A stretch of DNA of 64,000 bases from Siderastrea siderea (lineage: Eukaryota; Cnidaria; Anthozoa; Scleractinia; Rhizangiidae): contig OZ034971.1 of NCBI GenBank assembly GCA_964030785.1, positions 18,308,365-18,372,364 of the forward strand. The letters run 5' to 3'. Below the pieces are notes generated by a model. The model did no database searches. It saw nothing but the letters and a program-made list of their open reading frames with translations, and was not told the DNA's origin. Within the stretch, counting starts at the first letter, position 1; each line of letters starts with the position of its first letter. Positions 35,048 to 46,826 of this stretch are shown here, piece after piece. The position numbers were made by a program, and so were the translations under genes.

Positions 35048-35052
<5 letters not shown>

Positions 35053-35740
35053 TCTTTTCCTAATAACTTCCGTCAGAAAGAACTGTTAGGCGTCAAAAGT
35101 TTGCCAAGTTGTTTATTTAGTACGGATTCAGGAACAAAAATTGCTCAGTTAAAGGTAGCAGAAATGTATTACTTTGCTACGGAAAGGAACACGAGTTAAA
35201 AGTTTCATTCTGAAGAGTAGTCTTTTATATTATACAGTGAACAGGTGCCCATCATTTCTGCAGTGGAATAACCACTGATTGAGTGGGTTCAATTTTTTTT
35301 TAAACTTTGTTGGAAAACTACAATCACATTCATCTTTTGAAAGCTTTAACTGACATTTCGGAACATAAAACTCAGATTTTCGTCAAGATTAAATCCGAAT
35401 CAGTCCGTCAGGCCATTTCAGGCCTTCCGAAAAGATATTCTGCCAAAACGCGCTGTTGCCACTGGGAAAAACTCTAAAAAACAGGAAAATAATGTGACTT
35501 AGCTGCCCAACCGAGAGGGGCGCAAACGGGACAGGATGATCCACGCGAGGCTTTTCCCGCCTTTATAAAATTAGCTGAGTAAAATCAGGCTAAGCAGGCT
35601 AGTTCAACTTCCCATTTTCTCCGAAGGTCTTCAAGCAAGCAAACGTAAACAGCGATGGACTTGGCGAGCCAAGGTTAAATTGGGGTACATTACAAACTAG
35701 CCTGCTAATAACGCCATAAGGAGGGCTCCTCCTTCACCCC

Positions 35741-35745
35741 AAAAA

Positions 35746-35796
<51 letters not shown>

Positions 35797-35799
35797 ATA
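35741..35799. repeat. (AAAT)n microsatellite
   Basis: About fourteen tandem AAAT units. A shorter AAAT run lies at about 42433-42464. Confidence 0.95.
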
Positions 35800-36239
35800 T
35801 CGGCTGCTCCAAAAACGGGCGTGCTTCAGAAACAGCTACACAGCCGGGAAGCCTCTTCTTCCCTCCTCTTGTACCCTGGCTGAGTCCGTTTAAAGTCCAG
35901 TTTGTCTAGTTTTTTGGGCGGGAGGCTTCTCTCTGTGACGCCTCAGTTCACAAACAGTCGAACGATCAAACAAACAAGAGTACAAAGGAGGGAAACAGAC
36001 CCAACGGCTTATAAAATTTAGTCAGTATCCCGTTAATTAATAGCCCAAAAAATAATTTTCCCATTTCAGCTGGCTTTGGTGGTTGTTCCCGGATTTCTGA
36101 GATTGAAGTATCGGCTCTTGACTTTCAGTTTATCTTCCCGGACGTTTCAAACCAAATTGCGATTTTTTTAAAATAAAACACTCCAAAGAGCTGAAGAATT
36201 CAGTTTAACATTCCAGGCAAAAAGATATATGCCTAATAG

Positions 36240-36650
36240 ATTCTGTCGTGAGTCACAACTATCCATGCACACATGTTCAAGTGAATCTACACTTGAATAC
36301 ACACAAAGCGGTGTCTTTTGTTTTTGAGTTGACTGACATAAAAGGTCACGTGATCTCTGTAATCAATATGCAATTCAACGCTATGCTCTGTGTCCTCTCA
36401 GGATTGAAAACAACAATCGGCGGTGAATTTACCACGACGAAAAAGGTAAAATTCCCATCTTCCTGCTTTTCGTTTCCCTTACGATTTACAGTAATGTTAG
36501 AAAAATATATTTCCTTGTTGTTTCTGTAAAAACGTTACCAGATGGTGGTTTTATGGCGTTGAAAGTTGTCTTCGCAGTTGTGTCGCTCAGACGTTGATTT
36601 CGCAATTCCATTTGTTGAATGGTACCCGCTCGGCTTGTGGCTTCTATAGA
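36240..36650 (+). repeat. Direct duplication, copy A
   Basis: This segment matches 42740-43105 in the same orientation over about 0.4 kb, including GATCTCTGTAATCAATA after CACGTG, GATTGAAAACAACAATCGGC, GTAAAAACGTTAC and CGTTGATTTC. Indels of non-multiples of three separate the copies, so conserved protein coding is unlikely despite a 93-codon frame at 36248-36529. Confidence 0.75.
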
Positions 36651-36659
36651 ACTGTCATC

Positions 36660-39600
36660 ATCTTACACGCTGTCTGTCCAGATAGCCGCATTAGGTTAAC
36701 AGTTGTTCAGTCTTCACAAAAAGCGATTAAGTCTTTCAGTGATTTCGATAAAGATTCTTGTTTTGAGTCAAATTGTTGCCCATACGGGAGTCAATGTTGG
36801 TTCACTGCCCGGGTATGTTCTATGGCTGCTGACCATCAAACTGACGGTTATCAACTCCAAATCACGCTTTGATTTTAATAGTCAGAGATCATAAGTTGTT
36901 ACCATCTTCTTGTTTTGTGATTTTAGTTTCAACTGGGCAAATTTACTCCTTAGATCATAAACAACTTTTCTTACTGATTTATCAGGAGTTTTTTTAGAGA
37001 AATATATAGGGTTTTTAAAAGAAATATACAAACTACCGATCCCGAATGATTTAAGATTATTGATGACTTGAAACTAATACTGAATCAACTCGTAAAGAAG
37101 CCAACAAAATTCGGCACAAACTTGCATTTAAAAGGTTTGAAATGAACATTGAAACGGCTTCTTGCCAGTGTGATAACATTGCCTACATGCGAGTCACTTT
37201 ACTGAGAAACATAGTATGGAGCACATTGAGTTCATTATCTGTTAAGTCGAATTCAAAGCCTCGGAAGTGTGAGCTACAAGCGTACTTATTAAAATATGCA
37301 AGAACCTCAGTCATATTCAGAACTCCATCTCTTTCTGAAGTCGTTCAGTATGCAAGCTCTGTCATATCGTACTGCCGAGAGAGAAAGTGAATATGAAACG
37401 TTTCGAAAGTTACTTCAGTCGCCACGTGAGCCTTTCATACATGCATTTAAAGCTCGGAGCGATTCGTTGAGCACTACAGAGTTTCTAAGAGATTGTGCCG
37501 TGAAAGCTACTGCCTAAAAAATAGTATTGTCCAACTTATGAAAGATAAAAGCCAAAAAACAGAAGGGAGTATAATCAGTCATCCAGGCGGTCTAACTCAG
37601 CTCAGGAAAAACTGAGGAGAGGCCGTCGACTTCTACATTCTTTCGTGCAAGAGTTTTCCGTTTCACAATAACTGGTCTCGGCTTTAAATACCATTCAGTG
37701 TAAAATTGTAATCTCCTAATACGGATGGGAATGGCACGCGTCAGGGTTTGGTAAGTGAAGGCAGTATGGGTGTTTTTGTTCCCAGATAAACGATTCCCAG
37801 AGGATTCCTCCTTTTAAGAAATCGTCGAACCGATATCGTCAGAGAAATCACGCCGAAAACGATGTTATAATAATTTACAAAATTGCCCATTCAGCTGACG
37901 TATGTACTACGACACCGAATAGATATATGGCAAAAGGCCATTTACATGAATGGCGACAATTACTCAGTCGAAATGGGTAGCAAAATAGATATTTTATTGC
38001 ATTGCTGCGTGACTAAATTAACATGCCTGCAAACATGTTCTTGCATATCCGAACCCATTTAACGTCGGTAAACGAGAAGAAATTTGGACCGTTGCAATCA
38101 AGAGAAATCCCTGCTGCTATAACTACCGCATTCATTTTAATTGACCGCAACTGGTTTACACATTTTGAGAAGAACGTTCACTGATGTTCAGTTTATAACG
38201 GACAGCAAATCGGCTGACTGTGTTGTAAATGGTAATTTTTTTTCAACAAAAACTGTGTTATAAAGGTTCGAGCATTGTTTATATTTATGTCAGAAATTTA
38301 CACAGTCAGACGTATTTAAACATTTCGTAAAACAGTTATCGATCAATATTATAAATTTATAAATATACGCTCAGTCGAATATCTGACACCACTAAAGTGA
38401 AAGAACACCAAGCTGTGTGTCCGTGTTATGGGAGTGCGGTCCGATAAAGATTAAATGAGGTATGGTTTCTCAAAAACTATTTACAAGGAAACCGTCGATC
38501 CATGTATTATGAAGGTGTCTGTAAGGAAAAGTTCAAGGTTAATGAGTCTATGCAAAAGCACCCTAATCGAGGCAGGATTTGCATGGAAAGAGGTTTATCC
38601 AGGTTTTGTATACACGGTCCGAATTTTTTACTTTTACTTTTCCATAAACCTGCATCAGTATATTCGGAATCTTGAAAGTTTCAGTTTCACAGGTCGAAGT
38701 TTTCTAAATTTAAGGATCGAGCTTTCTTACTTCATATCCAAAAAGGATGGTACAAATTTGCTAGTATGGTTGCTGTTCGTTAAGAAACATAAAACACGAG
38801 GACATGAGTTAACAAAGAATACAAAGATATGCCGCTGTGACGATAAAAGGTTCTTTACTGTTTTCCACGTGGCTGTATTACAGTTGTTTTTGCCTCTAGC
38901 GTACGTTACTTCTCATGCTATTCGCCTAATTGTTTTTCTTTCGTCATGACGTCATGACAGGGCGTTCTTTGCGTAACTTTTTCTACGTCAAAAACGTTTC
39001 AGACGTTTCAGACGTTTCAGGACGAAAGAGGATTTAGTAAAACTGAAACCGCAGAACAGCCCATTGACCTTCAGCGACCGATTGTGTAACATTTTTGTGA
39101 CTGATTAAAATGATATGCCTGTATATATGTTAAGGTTACTGATTTTTAACATCTCTCGATTACATGAAAAGTTTCCAATTTAAGTACTCGATTAATCTAA
39201 AATTTGCTTTGAAACGGGGAAGAAAATGGCAAAACATTGAAAAATAGCGAAATGAAATAGCTGCTAAGTTCTGGTCAGGAAAAAGGCGAACTTCCACTGA
39301 CATAAACTAAAAAAGTTGAACCACACTCGGCTACTTACGTTTACACAAGCCTTTCATGCGTCGTTCACGTGACCACGCAAAGTCCAAAAGAGTTGACGAG
39401 ACTCGCTTGTTTGGTCTGAATCTCTCGTGTGCTCTCCACTCTGCACCGAGTCTCGTGGGCTCTTAATAAATCTGCTCAAATTTTAATTAGAGTCGATGGA
39501 ATATCATTAAACATTGGCAACATGATGAGCATCGCTGCTTGGATCGTTCATACAGTCCTTTGTTTCCTGAAGATCGTCGAGCGAACGAATTAAAGGGGCA

Positions 39601-42600
39601 CTGTCACCGGGATTTATACTTTTTGGGGTGAAAGAAATGTGTTGAAATTTAAATTAAATGCCTTTTCCCGTACACAGAGTACTTCTAGAAAGTCAAGAGA
39701 AGGAAATCAATCGATTTTCTCAAAGGAAGAACAAACCAAAGTCAGTTACTGGTGGTTTTTTTCCACGAAGCAAAGGACAAACTTGAAAAAATTAGCCCGA
39801 TGTTTTCAAGTTGCAACCATTCGCCTCCTAGCGATCCCGCAGCCAAACACACCCAATTATAGTCTCAGAGAACTGGTAGAGTAGTCTTAAACGAAACTCG
39901 ACCAGTAGTTTTGCGTTTACCCTGATTAGAATATGTCTTCTAGCTTTTTAAAGTTATCCTATAAAAATTGGTGACAGTGTCCCTTTAAAAACAGCGTACA
40001 TAAGACTTGGCACACTTATCATTTACAAAGGATCTTTGATGCGATTTTGGCAGCGACTTTTTTGGCGATTTTAATTGTAAACCGGCGAATTTTGCTGCGA
40101 GTTCTGGGCGACTTGGCTGTGTTTTTGTTGCGACTCAGAGTACCTGTGATTTTAGCATGAAGGCTACTTACCACCTCTCTGTGTGTGGTGAACTGCCTTT
40201 AAATAGCTGTATCAAATTAGCCCTTTTAAAGGAGATGTTTAGGGTTTTTAAGATTGACTAAAATGAAATGAAACCAGTAAAAAATATTAAAAAGACGTTG
40301 TACTTTGGTTTTCTGTGTTTGAAATGTATGTCCTTACAAAGTGTGTTTGCGTTGCAGATTGTAGGGTAAGTGTTTGTTTTGTTAATTTGTGCGTCGCCAG
40401 AGCGGTCTTGGGAAATTTTGGCTCACTCAGATGCGTATAAAGAGAACAAGGGTTGTAGCGGGAGACCCAATAAATCTCGAGTCGGTTGGACTTTTTGCCC
40501 GAAAAGTCGCGGACGGACCCGCTTGCACATGAACGTAGAAAATTGAACTGCACTAAGCTTCTCCAGAAAGACGCACGAAAAAAAAAAAAAAAAACGCCGA
40601 CGGCTCGAGGGTGCACGTGAAATTCGTCTGGGAATTCACCTACATACATCTTTTTTTATTTGTTCACGCACGTTTAGTACGGCGTTTAAAATCGTTATAA
40701 AGTGTTGTAACTTTTTAAAAATGCACAATTTGAAACGATCGATCTACATTGGGCAGCAGTATGTTGCTGTTAATTTATCTAATTTACAATGTTTTGTAAT
40801 GGAAAGGGTACAAATAAAGGTTGTTGAAGTTGTTGTTGTTGCTGCCTTTGTTTTTCAATTTTTTTGGCTCCAAAGCTTATTTGAAAGTCCAATACTGATC
40901 GAGCGGTTTGAGGTTCTTATCTTCGGGAGTATTGTAGCAGCGTTAGAGCAAATTTCACCATTAGTTTCCTCGGATTATGTCCGTAAACAGCCATATTTGT
41001 TTACAGTCAGTTAATTTGCATTTTTTTAAAGACCTGCCTCCAGGGCTTTCGGACGGTAAATCGTGTCACGGCAGGCACAGAACACGCTGGTATTGACTGA
41101 CCGTGCAGATAACGTGTACGGCTGGCATAAGGTCGGCGAGGCTTCAATGGGATTAGACAAACCGGTCTAATAGAGGTCAAGCTATACCTTATACTGAGGC
41201 ACTAATTGCCGTTTTAAAAAAGTTCCCGGATAATTTAAGCGTTAAGATTGCATCCTGTAAAGTTTAATGGTGTTATTGCTTCTTACACTGTAATCGAATG
41301 GAAGGGTAAGTTCAGTTGAAAACATATAACTTACAGTGTTCAGATGACCGAGACTTTTTCTTGCATGTGGGTGATGTCCCAGAACCGAAGAAAAACTCTC
41401 AGAATTACTCGTTGCAACGCCAGCTGCGGTCGGGTCACAGATGCATGGCCCACATGCACTGTCGGAAAATTTAACAGTATTGCTATCCTGCTGGATGAGA
41501 TGCGAGTTCATTTGTTGTAGATTTCTCCAACGGTTAACCGGTGCTCATTTATTGTTGCACCTGAATTGCAGAGCTTGTGGCCCTTTTAGATTTAGCCGTT
41601 TCTTTCCAGCAGAATGAAACCCATACCTCTTTGAAAACTCTGTGTAAAAGTAAATTGAAGGTTTTATTTCGTCATACCGGAATGATAGTCGTACTTGAAA
41701 CTAAACCATGACAACCTCTACCGTCAAGATGTAATCACCTTTCTTTACGAAGACATTTTCAGAGACCATGGTTTTCAACAGTCTGTAGCCCGACAAATAT
41801 TCAACAGGAGTGCTTTGCAAAAAAGTCAAGACTACAGTTACACCGAGCTGCTTGTCTTAATGAAGCTAAGTGCCAGTGCAATTTTTTTGCATATTTTTAG
41901 GGTAAATTTGGTTGATCCAGTATTGACAAGTTAGTTTTTGACAGTCTTCGTTTTATAGTACCTGAAAAGCCGTTGAGTATTTTGCCAAAAAAGCCTTTCG
42001 AAGGCTCGAATGGAACTTGTAAATAATATCCTCTAAAAGTGGACCACCGAACTGACACTGCAGTACAGTTGTTTTCAATATCACGGTTTGTAGCATCATG
42101 TAGTCCTTGTTGTACCGCAGTTTCATGAATAAATGAGAAATCACGCATCTAGAACACATCTAGAACGATCATTTAAAAAATAGGGATAAAGTGGAGTCAT
42201 AAAGCATACGTAACTACCATTCAAACTCTCTTTATCGGCCCTTAGCATGTTTTTACACTGACTGAGTTTCCTTTTATAGCAAAATCTTATTCTGAGACGT
42301 CACGAAATGGTGCAATAATTTTTTCACAGTAACACTGCTTACAAAAAGGTAATTATGTGCATGTCATGGGTTTCTGGTTGCAACGCTATATTGGCTCATT
42401 TTCCGAACGTTTCACCTAGGATGCTCAATTTAAAATAAATAAATAAATAAATAAATAAAATAAAAAACTACCGAAATGCTTACGGCCAGTTCGTGTTAAG
42501 ACAGGAGAAATCTGTGAAACTCTAGGAATTTGCGAGTGCTGTGGGTAAAGTTCCAGTAATAACATCCTAAACCGTGGAAAGTTTTGTCGCATGCTACTAC

Positions 42601-45600
42601 GACTTAGCAAATGTTTCGTGGACATGGAAAATCCGAGGCGATTTATATCCCTTGAATAGATACTTTGCTTTTGAATGAGCGTTTTTGTAAGATTGCCCCT
42701 TGTATAGTCATCTATAAGACGTAAGCCAGACTCGCAAATGTAAATGATTCGAGCGAATGTAATAATGATAAATACACACCAAGCGGCGTCCTTTGTTTTC
42801 GAGGTGACTGACAGATCACGTGATCTCTGTAATCAATACAACGCTACGCTCTGTGTCCTTTACAAGATTGAAAACAACGATCGGCCAGAAATAACCTCGA
42901 AGGAAAAAGGTAAAATTCCTAACTTCCTAATCTTTTTTTCCCCTAAGATTTACACAAACGTTAGAAAAATATTTTCTCTTGCTGTCTGTGTAAAAACGTT
43001 ACTGGATGTTCGTCAGGTAACGCTCAAAGTTGTCTTCGAAGTTGCATCACTTCGGCGTTGATTTCATAACTCCGATTCGCTCAATGGTACCCGTTGAAAC
43101 TTGTGCCTCGTGCAAACTGACAAAGTATTAGTCGCTATCTGCTCCGATTGATATTATTAGACCTCCTTTAGTTATATCCTGACAAAACACAATTTAAAGT
43201 TTCATGTAGGTTCACCACAGAATGGTTCGGGTAAAGTGAAATTTTGCCGTGGTGTACTCTGAAACAAGAGGTTCACGAATATAAACTGATAATTGTGACT
43301 GCTGGCCAACAAAGCTTAGTTGTCAACACGCGTGAGATGGTTTAAATATCAAAGTTATTCGCACGGCCATGCTTTACGACTTCATTATCAAATGGGAAAC
43401 CTTACAATGCTGAAATACATTTGTGGAATTCATATTTCATGTTTTGATTTTAGACGTGCCTTCAATAAGGGTGTTTTTAGTGGGGTTACTGAGAGCTGCT
43501 GAAGTATACATGTATGCACATTGTAATGTAGAGACGCTTTTGATACGTTAGACAACGTTTCCGCAGAGAAGCCAATCAAAAGCAGCTCAAACATTTAAAA
43601 GGGTTTGTATTCTGCAAGTAACAGGGAAGTTGAGAATGTTCTATTAGTGCATTTCAGAAAAAACCACCTCAACTGCCGGAAAAACGAGAAATGTGTGATT
43701 TTGCACTGTTATCGTCAGTGCTCGCAGTCGTGAACGACCTAAGCAGCTCAAAGTCTTTTCGATTCATAAAGGAACGCACCCATTTCTTTTAAAGTAAATT
43801 TCATTGGAGTGGTAATTGACACCGGAGCCTAAACTGGGGAAAATGCTATCGATTCAGTTGCGAGTTCGCAGTGTTCACGTAAACTTTCTCCGTGATTTCT
43901 CTCGTTAAGTTGCACAAGACTTCTATAAATTGGTCGTTTAGGGGATTGGTTTGATAAGTTGTATGCCACTGCCGTATTTCTTAGTGCGAATAATCTTCGA
44001 ATATCGCTTTTTTAGCATTTACACGCGTGAAATCGTGAACAGAGAAAGCGGTCAATGGCGAGGAGCATACCGATCGGCAAACCCAGTTGTGTTGAGCAGC
44101 CAAGAACTTCTTCGTTCTCTTAACATCAAATATTTGTTGATATGTAGGCGGCTTATATGATGACCTTATTGTAAGCAACAAAAAATCGCAGAATTGTGAA
44201 GCATTCCGGCAATTCATGGCTGGATCACTGCTAAACCGACAAGGACAGAAACATGTAAAAACCAGGACTTAGTTCTGAATCAATGTCCGATGATTTAATA
44301 GTCTTGACAAAAAACCAGGAACTTTGGATTCACGAAGACCTGTAGTTGATCAGAATGACAGAGAGACTGTTGTCGAGAGAGACTGATTTTACTGCATGCG
44401 TGACTTATTTACTGAAATTTAGTATGGCCTTGAAAAAGATCGACCATACGGGATAAATTTTCAACGTTACCTACAATTTTAACTACACAGAGAAATAATG
44501 AACTGGTTTTGAGATGATACATAAAATTCTGTTCAGTTTTGATTACCGAGAATCGAGAACAACTGACTGTTCGTCAATTGCGCTGACTGGTCTGAAACAT
44601 CATGAAACATGTCTGGATCAGGATGCGCATGCATTCATCAGCGACCGCGTGTATGGTTATACAGTTTTCTCCGAAGTCCGGCGTAAAATTTACCGGCTCT
44701 ATTTTCGGTTTTCATGCTGACGGATCTGTTTATAAAATCGTATACGAGATATTTACTCGAGGTAAAATGTTGGCGCACGAACTGAAAACACAGATGCAGC
44801 GCCTGTCTTAATGAAGAGGTATAAAAAGTAAAAATTATTCAGTCAGAATCAAGTCCAGACTTTCGTCATCATAAAGAGCGTAACAATTACTCGGCAGTAT
44901 AATTATCGGCCTACATTTTAATCTGCTACTTGATCGAAAAGAACAAGTCCACACGCTCGTCTGATTCCCAGCAGTGTATTCGTATGAAGGTTTCTTTATC
45001 CGGTGAAAGACGATGTAGCTGTTTTTTGTTACAATCCTCGATAACATTGATCATTTCTCCGCCGGTCTTTTAGTTTAAACAGTCAGTGTAGCATGGCATA
45101 GTTTCTTGCGACAAGTTATGATAATGCTATTTGGTCCCTTTCATCGTTTCAGAAAAAGTAAAACTATAACTCGTCTGCTGAGTGCGCAGCGCCGCAAACT
45201 ACAAATCCAACTTAAGCCGTTAAGGTGGACTGAAATATGTCCAGAATACATTTCAGTATTTTCGTCCGTTGTGATCCTATAATGATTAATATTTCTCCCA
45301 ATACTCGCTCCATTTGTTCTCGGTGATTAAAATAGGATATGGTTAATTCAGCTCAAGAACCCTCGTCGGCAATATCAGGTGACGTTCATTTATTCCTGCA
45401 GTACCAGTTAATAACGGCATGAAACTCAACTACATGATAGTTCATGTCGCCAGTTGGTTGCTTTCTCGCATTTTTCCAACAGAGAAGAACTGACGTAATT
45501 ATCCATTTTTACTTGTCAGCCTCGTTTTATTTTAAGAAAACGGTCGCTCGTCGCTCGATAAGAAACGAGCGAAACATCTCTTATCAGATGCATATAGTAC

Positions 45601-46800
45601 TATCGAAGAGTAAAAACAAGTTTAACATTGCTGCTTTTTCTGATACAGAAACCCAGCATAAAATAGCTTTGACATTCGATCAGTCACTGGCTCGCGACTC
45701 AATGTTAACTATACTGAATTTTTGTCCAACTAGTAACGACTTACGAAAGATCATTTGCATTTTAATCATCCGAACTTTACAGCCTTTTTATTAAAAAATG
45801 CCAAGATAAGTTGCTTCTAGTAATTCTTGACAGGATATTCTTGCCTAGTTTTAGCATTCAGTAATTCGTATTTACAATGTGCCCCCGCTTTATATTCGAA
45901 CGATGCACTGTCTGTCGGTTAGAACTTCCTGTCGTCTGGAAAAGAAATCTGTTGCCCTTGGATACCGTTGTATTATTAAAATTTTCCATTTTGAGCTCCC
46001 AATTTCTCGATCGTTTTGTTTTCCTTGACAAATGAGGATAGCTGAGTTTCATTACTCTTTGCCGGTGAGCAACAGTCTCGACGTTGATTCGCCGATTTAT
46101 TGTCTCTAAAACTTTACCTTCAGTCACTTCTGGAATAGACTACTGGATGCAGGAACTTATTTCATCTATCAGACCACGTATCCGTCAAACTCAAGACAGA
46201 TTTCGTATCTCGGAGAGAAAGTGCCCTTCGAAATTAGCCAGGGTTCACCCAGAAAGTAACAGAAAGGTACATGATGATCGACACAGAAAACTTACTGTGG
46301 AATTAATAAAAAAGGATCCTGTAGCAAGAAAAACTGACCATATTGCTTTACCAGATCCAAATACTGGATTTTGACTCTTTGTTATCAGAACGCCCGACAG
46401 GAACGCGAGTTACTTTGTCAGTAGTTTTTCCAAATGTTGTCAAACTTAGACTTGGAACTGGACAGAAACACTGAGTCATTTCAACTCGTTGAAAATTACT
46501 GTGTATAGACGAACACTGGTTTGCACTGAAATACTCTTGGTTCTAAAGCCATTCTTTTAGCTTCGGAGATCCTTATTCTCTGGGCTACCAAGACTACAAG
46601 GCAGCTTCCTTTTGTTTGGTGGAAAGCAAGCGGTATGTGTGAAGCACTCCATTTGAGATCTCTCTGTCCTTAACAGCTTGCTAAGGCAGCGGCCTCTCAT
46701 CGCCCTCGGTCGTCTTGTCCATGTGCTGAACTCAACCAAAGTTGGCAGTTTTTATCTATCATTCATTAATTTTCTAAGCTGTTTTTATTTTCATTCGTCA
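36660..46800. other. Largely unassigned 10-kb region upstream of the PCGF gene
   Basis: Many medium frames occur on both strands (164 codons at 38455-38949; 116 at 45444-45794; 96 at 46084-46374; 89 on the minus strand at 41242-41511, which is followed in frame by a GTAAGT donor). None carries a domain I recognise and I could not assemble consistent phases among them. There may be fast-evolving exons or decayed copies of a gene family here. The 3' part should contain the PCGF promoter and 5' UTR. Confidence 0.4.
42740..43105 (+). repeat. Direct duplication, copy B
   Basis: Partner of the segment at 36240-36650, starting around ATACACACCAAGCGGCGTCC and keeping CACGTGATCTCTGTAATCA and GATTGAAAACAACGATCGGC. 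The copies are about 6.1 kb apart. Confidence 0.75.
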
Positions 46801-46826
46801 ACAGCGTTCACAGCAGACTTATCAAG

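Larger units (their letters stand above)
32640..35048 (+). pseudogene. CR1/L2-like non-LTR retrotransposon relic
   Basis: Broken frames give, in order, AAKKQRRKVERKWR (about 32812), RDYYNDLITENGSDQRLFRT (about 32940), then SFSELDLLSEYQVCDLIMSS and KSCLIDPVPITLLIDCLDVF with MINLSLFSGG (33350-33520), then fragments of an AFDTVDHS and WFSSYLSGRSQ type (about 33760-33890). This is the pre-RT and early RT region of CR1/L2-type LINEs. A plausible 3' tail (TAAAGCGCTATTGG..., GCGCTCTATAAATTCATTAT then (ATT)n) lies at 34940-35048. Frameshifts, a MITE insertion and loss of later RT motifs show it is dead. Confidence 0.68.

Noticed and set aside
38455..38949. 164-codon frame as a protein-coding gene
   Set aside because: There is no recognisable domain, no splice context and no duplicate to test conservation; length alone is not enough.
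41242..42625. Three minus-strand frames as exons of one gene
   Set aside because: Donors can be found, but the phases do not join without stops (for example the frame at 42148 opens at phase 0 while the upstream donor leaves phase 1).
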